Source: Marisediminitalea aggregata (lineage in GTDB: Bacteria; Pseudomonadota; Gammaproteobacteria; Enterobacterales; Alteromonadaceae). From it: a stretch of DNA of 64,000 nucleotides. The first letter of the stretch is position 1, and every line of letters begins with the position of its first letter. Both the position numbers and the translations under genes were made by a program. This document shows, in pieces, positions 51,905 through 61,900 of the stretch. The stretch spans positions 248,001 through 312,000 of the forward strand of contig NZ_FQWD01000003.1 in NCBI RefSeq assembly GCF_900129565.1. The letters are read 5' to 3'. The notes beneath the pieces were generated by a model. The model ran no database searches. It had not been told where the DNA came from and worked only from the letters and a program-made list of their open reading frames with translations.

Positions 51905-54289
51905 TTAAATAGGCGAACCCGGTGGTAAGGGTTGTGGCTCAAACGCAATCGGCCATGTGCCGGTATCCCAAAAGTGATTCAGATAATGCTCCAGCGCGCG
52001 GTAATGCGCCACATCGTCTTCGTCTTCCAGCCACTCCGTCAACGTCATTAATTCAGCGGTAACGGCCAGTTTCACCTCCGGTGCGGTGTCGTTGGCCAGT
52101 AACGCTTTAATAATCGATTGTACGGCGACCATTTGTAGTCGCATCGCCAGGTTACTGGTCACTTCTTTCTTGCGGTAAAAATGTACCGACAAAATCTTGC
52201 GTACCACATCATCAACGCCCGGAATACTTGCCTGCAAACTGTGCTGATAAGCCAACCGGTTCATACGCTCGGGATGCAACAGTAATGACAGACTGAACGC
52301 TGCCGCACTCTCCGCAGCGCTCACCGGGTCAAACACCCGGCCCATTCTGCCATTAAACTGTTCGCGTGTTTGCGCTTCAGCAAAGGTGGGCGGTGGCAAC
52401 AACTTAATAATAGACTTAGGTAGCGACAGAACCTCCGGGGCAGAGGCATCAATCAGTCGAATCATAGCGTCGTTTTGCGTACTTGCCGCCACAAATTTTA
52501 CGCCTTTGGCACTACTGTTATCACCTTTATTTTCGTATTCATACTCAATGCCGCCTACCTGCTTGGCCACCGCTTCTAACTGATATCTATGTAGCAAATA
52601 CACAGGCACTAGCGCATTTTCTAACGACGATAAACTCGCACCGGGTGGTAACGTATTCAGACCCATCTTGTTGAGGGCAACCTGACGTACCGCTAACAAG
52701 TGATCAAACTCTTCGATAGGGTCAGCGCCGTTATCCCACAAGTGCCCGTCACTTGAACCGTGGTGAGAAGCGCGCACGTCGGCGTCGGACTTGTATTTTA
52801 ATCCGGCCATACGCGCCTGAGTCACCAACGTTTGTAATGCAGCATCCTCGTCTGTGTCATCGGCAAAATCCTGATAACCGTATGCAATTACATAGTCATC
52901 CCATGCGCCCATGCCTACGTCATAAGCATCGTCCAGGGAAATGCTATCGCCATCCAGCGTAATGGTTGGATGCGGGTAATCCATTACCGACTCACGGCCG
53001 TTTTCACTGGCGGCAAAGTTGTGCGCAATACCCAGCGTATGACCGACCTCGTGGGCAGAAAGCTGACGAATACGCGCGAGCGCCATTTCACGTTGGGCTG
53101 ACACATCACCGCCCGTGTCAGTGAACGGACTGGTTAAGCCCAGTGCAATCAGAAAGTCCTGACGCACCCGCAGCGAGCCCAGTGTGACATGACCTTTGAT
53201 GATTTCCCCGGTTCGCGGATCAACCACCGATGAACCGTATGACCACCCACGCGTAGCACGGTGTACCCAGTTGATCACGTTATAACGCACATCCATAGGG
53301 TCGGCGCCTTCCGGTAACACTTTCACCTGAAACGCATCTTTGTAACCAATGGCTTCAAAAGCCTGATTCCACCAGCTGGCACCATCGCGCAGTGCGCTCA
53401 TTACCGGTTCTGGAATGCCCGGGTCCAGGTAATAAACAATCGGTTCTACCGGTTCGCTTATCGCAGCCCCCGGGTCTTTTTTAGCCAGTCGATGGCGGCG
53501 AATGAACGCCTGCTCCATGGACTCGGTAATGGGCGCGGAATAGTCCTGATAAGCGTGTTTCCAGTACCCTGAAAACGGATGAAAAGCGCGAGGCTCATAG
53601 CCATCGTCAGGTAGTGCCACGAACGAATGATGTAAGTGCACGGTAACGGCATCCGCATCCGGTGTGACCTGCTGAAGGTAAGCACCGGTCCCTTGGCCAC
53701 CAAATGTCACCAGCGCCTCAAGCTCCGTGTTCAGTTCAAACGCTTTGGTTCGCGGTAAATACACGCCACTGCGCTTCGGATCAGCTTTGAACGTGCCCTG
53801 CTTTCTGCTTTTTAGTCTTTCGGCAATGCCGTGAATATCGCTGAATAACTGGTCGGTGTAATCAATCACCACCGCACCGTCTGATTCCGCCTGAATCACA
53901 AAGCCAGCAATCACCGAATCAGCAAAGGCTTCATCAATACTGGCTTTTTCCGCCGGATTCTCAGCACTGGCCCGGAAATCCGTGTTCAGTTGCTTAAGCA
54001 GAATTTTGTTGCCGAAACGCTCAAACTGCACTAACCGCGTTGCGCCCAACTGACCGCGATCCAACCCAATATCATTCGATCCCACACCATGTGGCAAGCT
54101 CGACTGGAACAACAGTGGCGTGTCGAACGCACTGATTTTAAGATAAACCTTGTCGTTTTCCTTGTCGTAAAAAACAGGAATAAACCCGTCTTGTTTTTGC
54201 ATGGATTTTGTCATTGTTTTTATGCTGGTTGCAGCCAAAGCCACATTACTCAACAAACAAGCACTGAGCACTAAAATGAGTATGCGCAC
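51905..54289 (-). CDS. Large exported zinc metalloprotease (DUF4953/DUF5117 type)
   Basis: 794 residues from GTG 54289. The GTG start is chosen because GGGAGG is 5 nt upstream and it begins a clean signal peptide (RILILVLSACLLSNVALA). Zinc site HEVGHTLGIAH (H413, E414, H417, H423) is followed by a VMDYPHP Met-turn. The N-terminal part has the DUF5117/5118-type FIPVFYDKENDKVYLKI and the middle WNQAFEAIGYKDAF. The family is a bacterial metzincin of unknown substrate; export to the periplasm or surface is expected. Monocistronic with its own terminator. Confidence 0.88.
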   Translation of the reverse strand: MRILILVLSACLLSNVALAATSIKTMTKSMQKQDGFIPVFYDKENDKVYLKISAFDTPLLFQSSLPHGVGSNDIGLDRGQLGATRLVQFERFGNKILLKQLNTDFRASAENPAEKASIDEAFADSVIAGFVIQAESDGAVVIDYTDQLFSDIHGIAERLKSRKQGTFKADPKRSGVYLPRTKAFELNTELEALVTFGGQGTGAYLQQVTPDADAVTVHLHHSFVALPDDGYEPRAFHPFSGYWKHAYQDYSAPITESMEQAFIRRHRLAKKDPGAAISEPVEPIVYYLDPGIPEPVMSALRDGASWWNQAFEAIGYKDAFQVKVLPEGADPMDVRYNVINWVHRATRGWSYGSSVVDPRTGEIIKGHVTLGSLRVRQDFLIALGLTSPFTDTGGDVSAQREMALARIRQLSAHEVGHTLGIAHNFAASENGRESVMDYPHPTITLDGDSISLDDAYDVGMGAWDDYVIAYGYQDFADDTDEDAALQTLVTQARMAGLKYKSDADVRASHHGSSDGHLWDNGADPIEEFDHLLAVRQVALNKMGLNTLPPGASLSSLENALVPVYLLHRYQLEAVAKQVGGIEYEYENKGDNSSAKGVKFVAASTQNDAMIRLIDASAPEVLSLPKSIIKLLPPPTFAEAQTREQFNGRMGRVFDPVSAAESAAAFSLSLLLHPERMNRLAYQHSLQASIPGVDDVVRKILSVHFYRKKEVTSNLAMRLQMVAVQSIIKALLANDTAPEVKLAVTAELMTLTEWLEDEDDVAHYRALEHYLNHFWDTGTWPIAFEPQPLPPGSPI

Positions 54290-54526
54290 CCTTTCCTCCC
54301 GAACCGTTTCCCGTGGTGATGTCATTGTTATACTGCAAACGCATTGCAGACTAGGGGCTGTTGACCCTAGTTTTAACACCAAATTACCCAAATTTTCCCA
54401 CCAACACCATGCGCAAGTGACAAATGCCCCAACAATGCCGATGAAAAAGTCACTTTTCGCGAAAAATTGATCCAGATCGCAAACTCTTTCCCACTAGACA
54501 TCAGAATCCCGTAACTAAAAATACGC

Positions 54527-54540
54527 TTGATCTGTATCAA
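54527..54540 (+). promoter_or_regulatory. Perfect FNR/Anr-consensus box upstream of the GCS2 ligase gene
   Basis: TTGATCTGTATCAA matches TTGAT-N4-ATCAA at all ten fixed positions. A weak -10 (TACTCT, 54563-54568) begins 22 nt after it, the exact class II activation spacing. ATG is at 54604. The rest of the gap 54290-54603 shows no other structure. Confidence 0.72.
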
Positions 54541-54603
54541 CACGCGAAATCAGGTCACTCGCTACTCTTCAATCATTACAAATTCGTTACATTCAAAGCG
54601 AGC

Positions 54604-56064
54604 ATGGGCTTACAGTTTCATCAACACGACGTTACCCGGGCGCAAACAACCCTGTTTGAGCGTCGCCTGCACGAGCAACTGGATCAAATTGAAAGTGAGC
54701 TTGAAAAGCCTTGTTATAACCGGCCTGAGGTAAGTTTTGGCGCTGAGCTTGAGATGTACCTAATCGACCGGCACTTTATGCCAGCGGCTCTCAACGAAGC
54801 GGTGCTTGGAAAAGCCAGAGTAACGGGTCTGCAGGAAGAGCTTAATCAGTACAACATTGAATATAACCTTGACCCGGTCGACGCCCCTGGTACACCTTTT
54901 ACCCATTTAAAACGTCAACTAAGTCAGGGCACCCGGGCTATTGACCAAACCGCGAGTATGTACGACGGCCATGCCGTTGCCATTGGCATTTTGCCCACGC
55001 TATCAAACCACCACCTTACCCTTGATTTTTTAACCAACCGTCCGCGTTACAAAGCCCTGACCAGCGCGCTAAAAGGGCTTAATAAGGGCCCGTTCCAAAT
55101 CGATATTCACGGGCAAGACACCGTCAGAACACAATGCGAAGAGGTCACACTGGAAGGCGCTAACACCTCGTTTCAGTTTCATCATCGCGTACCGGCAAAT
55201 CAATTCACTGCATACTATAATGCCGCGCAGCTAACCACGCCTCTGGTACTTGCGTTGGCGGGGAATTCGCCCTTTTTCCTGGGAAAACGCTTGTGGCAGG
55301 AAACCCGAATCGCGCTATTTAAACAATCTATTGATTATCGCGACCATGCAACCGGTCGGTGGCGCCAGCCTGCCCGTGTCAACTTTGGCAATGGCTGGTT
55401 GCGTCAGGGCGTGGCGGAATGTCTCACCGAGAGTGTTGCGCTTTACCCGCCAATTCTGCCGGTCACTGCCGAGCGAATAGATAAAACAGCTCAGCCATTC
55501 AGTGAACTCTTGCTTCACCATGGTACGGTGTGGAGCTGGAACCGGGCGGTGCTCCAACCCGGTCAAAAAGGTCATGTCAGAATCGAATACCGCAGTTTGC
55601 CGGCAGGCCCAACGATTGATGACATGCTGGCCAACGCCGCATTACAGGTGGGATTGGTTGAGGCATTATCTGGCGAATGTGAAACCTACCTTCGCCGGCT
55701 GCCTTTTCGTTTTGCAGAGTACAATTTTTATCGCTGTGCACAGTACGGGTTGAATGCCCGGATTATTTGGCCACAGTTGCGCCAACAAGGACTGTCTGAG
55801 CAGCGCGTGACCGATGTCATTGCTGACTTATTACCCCGCGCTGATGAGGGCCTTGCGTCAATAGGTATCGATAAGACGGAGCGCGACCATTATCTGAATA
55901 TTATTGAACACCGGCTGGCAAGCCGACAAACCGGCGCCAGTTGGCAGCTTAGCGCATTTCAGCGCCTGAGTGCTAATCTTGCGCCCCACCACGTGCTGCC
56001 TGAATTATGCCGGCAATATTATCAACGCAGTCTCGACGGCCAGCCCGTTGCCAATTGGGAGTAA
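54604..56064 (+). CDS. GCS2-family amide ligase (glutamate-cysteine-ligase-like), substrate unknown
   Basis: 486 residues. VSFGAELEMYLIDRHFMPA is the ATP/Mg-binding opening; EYNLDPVDAPGTPF, AIGILPTL, LEGANTSFQFHHRV, YNAAQL, ALAGNSPFFLGKRLWQETRIALFKQ, FGNGWLRQGV, HGTVWSWNRAVL and HVRIEYRSLPAGPTIDDM are the conserved GCS2 blocks. GCS2 enzymes join an amino group to the gamma-carboxylate of Glu or a similar acid. This is not the canonical GshA of gammaproteobacteria and probably makes a special amide or peptide. It is 2 nt upstream of an AstE-like hydrolase and has an FNR box in front. Confidence 0.85.
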   Translation: MGLQFHQHDVTRAQTTLFERRLHEQLDQIESELEKPCYNRPEVSFGAELEMYLIDRHFMPAALNEAVLGKARVTGLQEELNQYNIEYNLDPVDAPGTPFTHLKRQLSQGTRAIDQTASMYDGHAVAIGILPTLSNHHLTLDFLTNRPRYKALTSALKGLNKGPFQIDIHGQDTVRTQCEEVTLEGANTSFQFHHRVPANQFTAYYNAAQLTTPLVLALAGNSPFFLGKRLWQETRIALFKQSIDYRDHATGRWRQPARVNFGNGWLRQGVAECLTESVALYPPILPVTAERIDKTAQPFSELLLHHGTVWSWNRAVLQPGQKGHVRIEYRSLPAGPTIDDMLANAALQVGLVEALSGECETYLRRLPFRFAEYNFYRCAQYGLNARIIWPQLRQQGLSEQRVTDVIADLLPRADEGLASIGIDKTERDHYLNIIEHRLASRQTGASWQLSAFQRLSANLAPHHVLPELCRQYYQRSLDGQPVANWE

Positions 56065-56066
56065 TC

Positions 56067-57095
56067 ATGGGATTTGCACGCATTGCCACCCCCACGATAC
56101 CAGGATTTCAACTGCTTAATGCAGAAGACCTTGAGTTACCGATATCCAGTTTCCAGTTTTTAGAAAGCCTGCAGGGCCCGACGATCATTAAATTAAAAGG
56201 CAAAACGCGGCGACGTCGCGCTGTTCTCACACTGCTGCATGGCAACGAGCCTTCGGGTTTTCTTGCGCTGTACAAATTACTCAAAGAAAAGTTTGAGCCC
56301 CTTGCCGACACCACTTTCTTCGTTGTCTCTGTGCCCGCGGCCATCGCCGCTCCCGGTTTTCGTTATCGGGCTTTGCCACAACACAAAGACATCAATCGTT
56401 GTTTTAAACCGCCTTACACAGGTGACGAAGGCCATCTGGCAAAGCAGTTAATCGACTACCTGGTTGACCTGGCACCTGAAGCCATCGTGGATGTTCACAA
56501 TACCTCAGGCAGTGGTCCGGCGTTTAGCGTTAGCCGACGAATAACACCCATGCACCAGGCGTTGGCTTCGCATTTTACCCGCTGGTTTATTCATACTGAT
56601 ATTGAGTTGGGGGCCGTCATGGAAGTGCCCTTTTGCTGCCCGATTGTCACGATAGAGGCAGGCGGCGCACAGGATGACAGTGCACATATTAATGCTTACG
56701 AAGGCCTTGTGTCCTATTTATCTGCGGAAGATGTCTATCAAACTCGTCAGGATATCGAAATCCTGCAGCATCCTCGCCGGCTTGAAATACACAAACAGGC
56801 GACTCTGGCATTTGCCGAGCGCCCCGTATTTGGGGCCAGTATTACCATTCGTCAGGATATTGAACAGCGCAACTTTGGTACCACCCAACCCGGCGACATT
56901 TTGGGCTGGGTAGACCACGAAAAACTTGAACATTTTCGTCTTGGCGGACACCAGGCGGGTGAACTGGTTGAACACTATTTCAGTGCCGAAAACAACCAGC
57001 TTACCGTCATTAAACCGCTGAAGTTTTTCATGGTTACCACGCGCAGTGACATTGCCAAAAGCGACTGCCTGTTGTATTTCATCGAAAGCGATTAA
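56067..57095 (+). CDS. Succinylglutamate desuccinylase/aspartoacylase-family hydrolase (second copy)
   Basis: 342 residues. H58-x2-E61 (LLHGNEPSG) are zinc ligands; DINRCF; VDVHNTSGSGP gives the third histidine; the catalytic Glu is in TIEAGGAQD. A C-terminal lipoyl-like domain follows. It differs from the first copy at 50726-51856 (HGAE versus HGNE, shorter). Immediately downstream of the GCS2 ligase (TAATC then ATG), so the ligase and hydrolase form a two-gene unit. It could reverse, trim or deacylate the product of the ligase; this is inference. Stop overlaps the recD stop by 4 nt. Confidence 0.86.
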   Translation: MGFARIATPTIPGFQLLNAEDLELPISSFQFLESLQGPTIIKLKGKTRRRRAVLTLLHGNEPSGFLALYKLLKEKFEPLADTTFFVVSVPAAIAAPGFRYRALPQHKDINRCFKPPYTGDEGHLAKQLIDYLVDLAPEAIVDVHNTSGSGPAFSVSRRITPMHQALASHFTRWFIHTDIELGAVMEVPFCCPIVTIEAGGAQDDSAHINAYEGLVSYLSAEDVYQTRQDIEILQHPRRLEIHKQATLAFAERPVFGASITIRQDIEQRNFGTTQPGDILGWVDHEKLEHFRLGGHQAGELVEHYFSAENNQLTVIKPLKFFMVTTRSDIAKSDCLLYFIESD

Positions 57096-58990
57096 ACGCC
57101 ATCGGATAAGCCGTTAAACAGAGGCGCTAACGCCTGCTTAACACCGGTTTTTCTGCGCTGCTGTAACGCTACGGCACTGCGCAATGTACTCGGTTCAGCC
57201 ATGATCACACAACCGCGTTTAGCCCGGGTCAGGCCGGTATATACCAGTTCGCGGGTACAAATCGCTGCCGCCTGTTTAGAAGGCGGTTCAGGTAAACACA
57301 GCAATAGCTGCGCGAACTCTGAGCCCTGGGATTTGTGAATTGTCATGGCATACACAGTTTCAAATCGCGGTAACCGGGTCAACGGGACCGCCCGAAAGGC
57401 GCCGTTATCACCCACAAACCAGGCTTTGAGTTGCCCATTTGCCGCAGGCCACACAATCCCGACATCACCATTAAATAACCGCAAACTGTAATGGTTCTCC
57501 ACCACCATAATGGGTTTACCCCGGTAAAATTGCCCGGCGCTCCCCGTTGGTGACATCAGGGTTTCGATACGTTCATTCAGCGCTATGGCGCCAAACTCGC
57601 CTTGTCGAAACGGCGTTAACCAGCGCACGTTTTGTAGCGCCTGCATCGCCTCGCTTAAACTTCCGGCCTGATTAATGGGTTCAAAACAGGCTTTCGCTGT
57701 TTGGGCAAACTGCTTTTCCAGGCTCTGCGGTTCACACCGTGACACGCCCTCAAGATTGACCACGGACTGCGGTTTCACCACTTCCAGGCTTTCGACCAAG
57801 GTTTGCGCGTCACCTGCAGAAATCGCACTGGCGGCCTCTGCCAAATCCCCCCCAAAGCGTTGCGCATTGATTAGCGTGAAATGACAATCCGGACTATCGC
57901 TTTCATTTGTATTAAGGGCCGGTAAGTGCGGGCAAAGTTTAGCACATTGCGCTGCAGCACTTGCCGATACCGTGTCACATGCGCTTTTATCGATGGCGGC
58001 CAGTATGTCACCCAACACATTCCCGGCTTCTACCGACGGTAGCTGATTGGGATCACCGACCAGAATAATACGGGTATCGGGCGACAAGGCCCGGAACAAC
58101 CGGGCCATCAGCGCGAGATCAATCATGGAGCTTTCATCAACCACAACCACGTCCGCATTAAGCGGCCGGTCGGCGTTGACCCGACAATTAATGCCCCAGC
58201 GCGGCATGCCTAACAACCGGTGTAACGTCATCGCTTGCTGACGTACCTTATCGCCCAGACGGGCCAACGGTTCGTTGCCCATAAAAGTGCTTAATGCCGC
58301 ATCGATGGACTCCGACAAACGCTGGGCCGCCTTACCAGTGGGGGCTGTGAGCATAATAGATAACTCACCGTTCCAAGCCGATTGCATGGCCATCAGCAAC
58401 CTGGCGATGGTGTAGGTTTTACCGGTACCTGGCCCACCGGAGATAATCGCGAAACGCTGATTCAAACTGAGTGCAGTCGCGACCTGTTGCCAGTCCTGTT
58501 CTGCTACGGGTTTCGAATTAAACAACGCAGGCCAGAGATCCGAAACGCGCTGATATTGCTCGTCATCAAGAGGAACAGGCGATAACCTTGCCGCGATCCC
58601 GGCTTTGATATCCTGTTCGAATTGCCAATAACGAGCGCTGTACAAACGGTTATCAATCAGATGCAATTTACCGAATAACGACGGTGATGCTGCTAACTCG
58701 CCAGCTAATGTAAGCAAACTCGGCAAAGACGAAAACAGCCAACCAGATCCTGCTTTTTCCGGCGCAGTAAACAGCGTTTGGTCAGCAATATCGTCGAGTA
58801 TTAAACACGCATTCCCCTGACGTTGGCTTACACTCAATGCCAGTAACACATGAAACGCTTGTGTCAGATCGGTTTCAGAGAAGACCGCGTCCTGTTTCAG
58901 CAAATCACACAAGGTTTGCGCGAAATAAAAATCAATGGCCTCAATATCTGTGAGCGCCGCATTGCATTGGGAGAATCCTGAATACATCAC
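57092..58990 (-). CDS. recD: RecBCD helicase/nuclease subunit RecD
   Basis: 632 residues (E. coli 608). Walker A GGPGTGKT (185-192), DESSMIDLALMARL, GDPNQLPSVEAG, VWPAANGQ and the C-terminal TIHKSQGSEF and YTGLTRAKRG are the SF1B helicase motifs. It is the fast 5'-3' motor of exonuclease V. Translated from an ATG that overlaps the recB stop by 4 nt. The stop overlaps the convergent AstE-like gene. Confidence 0.97.
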   Translation of the reverse strand: MMYSGFSQCNAALTDIEAIDFYFAQTLCDLLKQDAVFSETDLTQAFHVLLALSVSQRQGNACLILDDIADQTLFTAPEKAGSGWLFSSLPSLLTLAGELAASPSLFGKLHLIDNRLYSARYWQFEQDIKAGIAARLSPVPLDDEQYQRVSDLWPALFNSKPVAEQDWQQVATALSLNQRFAIISGGPGTGKTYTIARLLMAMQSAWNGELSIMLTAPTGKAAQRLSESIDAALSTFMGNEPLARLGDKVRQQAMTLHRLLGMPRWGINCRVNADRPLNADVVVVDESSMIDLALMARLFRALSPDTRIILVGDPNQLPSVEAGNVLGDILAAIDKSACDTVSASAAAQCAKLCPHLPALNTNESDSPDCHFTLINAQRFGGDLAEAASAISAGDAQTLVESLEVVKPQSVVNLEGVSRCEPQSLEKQFAQTAKACFEPINQAGSLSEAMQALQNVRWLTPFRQGEFGAIALNERIETLMSPTGSAGQFYRGKPIMVVENHYSLRLFNGDVGIVWPAANGQLKAWFVGDNGAFRAVPLTRLPRFETVYAMTIHKSQGSEFAQLLLCLPEPPSKQAAAICTRELVYTGLTRAKRGCVIMAEPSTLRSAVALQQRRKTGVKQALAPLFNGLSDGV

Positions 58991-61900
58991 AGTGCGCTCC
59001 CTGTATTTGAACCAGTCTTAACCAGTGTTTGACTGCCGGTAAGGGCCTTTTCCACTGCCAGCACCATACTCACTGGCAATTGATGATAAAACACACCGCT
59101 GTGTTCGCTGTGTTGCGTCGACATACCGCGCAGATAGAAATAATACACGCCGCCAAAATGCTGCTCCGGGTCGTAGACAGGAATACGCTTTGCCAGAAAA
59201 CGGTGTAACGCCACGCTGTATATCAGGTACTGCAGGTCGTAATTGTGCTGCATGTTATTGAGGGCCAGATTATCTGGCTGATAATGGTGCTCCCCGACGC
59301 CCAGATAGGTCGATTTGTAGTCGGCAACGTAATAGCGATCACCGCGTTTAAATATCAAATCAATAAAGCCGTGCATCATGCCCGCCAGGGCGCTCCCTTC
59401 CAGGTTTACCGGCAGTGGTTGCTCAAGCACGGACGCCCTGTGCTCCGCGAGCGCTTTACTGAGCGCGTGGCGCTTGACGGCGTTAAGCGGGAAGTAAAAC
59501 TCTGCCTCCCTCAGTGTGTGATGCAGCGGCAAGCTACTCATACTGAAACTCTCACCCTGAAACGCATCCTGTAACGGGGTATCCAGTACGTCCTCCAGCC
59601 ACTCAAATAACGCTGGCTGCTCGTGAGCTTCAATGCCATAGCGCTGCGCAATAACCGGAGCGGTTTCCAGCCAGTCCGGTTCGCTGAAATCCAGTTCTTC
59701 TAACATGTCGTGCAGTAAATTCCCGCTTTGCGCGCCCGGACGCAAGGTGTATCTGAGCAGTTCACTTTGTTCAGGTGACACCACTGGATCTGGCGCTGTG
59801 ACCTCATTGATTTCAGACTCGCGCTGACGAATACGCGTATGGGCGACCTGTCGGGTTAACGCCGAGAAGGAATACAACCGCCATGGGTCGTCCAGCGCGC
59901 GATCAAATTGCTGACATGCCAGCGGCACTGCTGGCTCAGACGGTAACGTCAAATCCCGGTTATCTACGGATGATATACAGGCAGTGTGTCCTTCCCCTTC
60001 GCTCAGCAGTGCCTGAATAGCTTCCTCCCAACTGGAAAACTGGTCACGCGCCAACACCTTACCCAGTGACGACAATTCGCTTTGCAAGGTCTCTGCTACG
60101 CCCAGATAACAGCGATGGGATGAACGCGTAATGGCCACATACAGTAAGCGCATGCTTTCTGCATCGGCTTCGCGCTTGACTCTCTCCAGCAACTGCGGAC
60201 CGGGCCCCAGTATCTGCTGTTGTTTTCCCTCACTCTCATCGTAATAGCGCACGACATCTACCAGCGTATTGCCAAACCGGGTCGGGTCGCGGTATTCCGA
60301 CGCAAAAGGCACAAAGACAATGGGGTATTCCAACCCTTTGGAGCCGTGTTGTGTCACTATCTGAATAAGTCGGGCATCACTTTCCAGTCGTTGCACCTGC
60401 TCCTGCGCCTGACCCGGGTCGAGGACCTGCCTGCGCAGCCAGTTCAAATGGTGGCCAGGCTGAGGATACCCTTTGGCGGCGTCCTGCAATACTTCCGCCA
60501 AATGCTGATAGTTAGTCAGACTGCGCTCCGCGCCCGTCTCTGGCGGCATGTACTGGTGCTGAAGTAAGCCAAGCAACATGCTGAGCACACCCTGTCGTTG
60601 CCATACCGCGCGCCATTCACTCAACTGGGTTAACAGCGCATCCCAATCGGCCGCATCGTCATTTTGCAATAACTCATGCACTTTGGTGGTAGGTAAGCCA
60701 ATAAGGGGACTGGACAAGGCTGACTGGACCAGGCGCATATCATGGGCGTGCCAGATAGCGTCCAATACACGCAGCACATCAACCGCTTCAGCGCTTTCAA
60801 ACAGACTGTTGCGATTCGACAGGTACACGCTGGGTAATCCATGATGTGACAACGATTGCTGAACAATGCGCGCCTCGTTGCCGTTTTTCACCAGAATCGC
60901 GATATCACCGGGTTGAGTGAGCTTTGTGCCTAACGTAACTTCACTCAGTAACCGTAAAATTTCCCGGGTGAGCAATTCAGCCTGTTCAATGCGGACTTCG
61001 CCTCTCGGCGGGGCTGTTTTAGGACCAGTCGGCGGGCTATCGGTTTGTTCATCGTCCTGTGGTAACAATAAAAACGTCAGCGCCGCTCTGTCAGCCTTGG
61101 GATCACTCAGCGGCACGCTGGCCGCTTTTGCGCCCGGACTGGCATTCACGGGCTCGTAGCCTATCTCAAAGTCAAATAAATCGCGGCGCGCTTTATTGAG
61201 AGGATTGCCCCAGAACAAGCGATTGTAGGCGTTCACCATAGGCGCAACTGAACGCCAGTTGGTATCCATTACCCATCGGTATTTGGCCTGTCTGGCCGCG
61301 GCGAGGTAAGTAAAAATATCACCGCCGCGAAAGCCGTAGATGGCCTGCTTGGGATCGCCAATCATCAGCAAGGCATGCTTGCCCTGCTCTGTTGCTTCGG
61401 AGGAATACACGTTTGCCAGAATGTGGTACTGATCGGCGTCGGTATCCTGAAACTCATCCACCAATGCCACCGGATACTGGCTGCGCAATTGCACACTCAA
61501 GGGACTATCGGGCGAGGTGATTCGCTGGGCCAACATGCGGATCAAGTCATTGAAATCCACGTGTTGCAGCTGGGCTTTCTGCTTTGCTACGTGCTCGCGA
61601 ATAAACGTAATGCCTTGCAATACCACCTGTAGCGCTGGCGCTTTGTTCAACTGTTTGTTGTACGCTTCGTTCACCTGTTTCAGGCTTTTTTCCAGCCGCA
61701 CGCGAAAATCTTTGAGTGGTTCAATTGCTGCCTTCGCTTCTTCCATGCCTTCCCGTTTGGCTCTGAAGCGGTTGCCGTTTACAAACTGCCCGACTTCTCT
61801 TGGCACAGTAGAAAAGTCACCGCCCTCCAGCCAGTTTAAAATAATGTCCCATTCCTGGGCGCGCTCGGGCTTATTTTGGATCACGGTTTCGTGAAATAGC

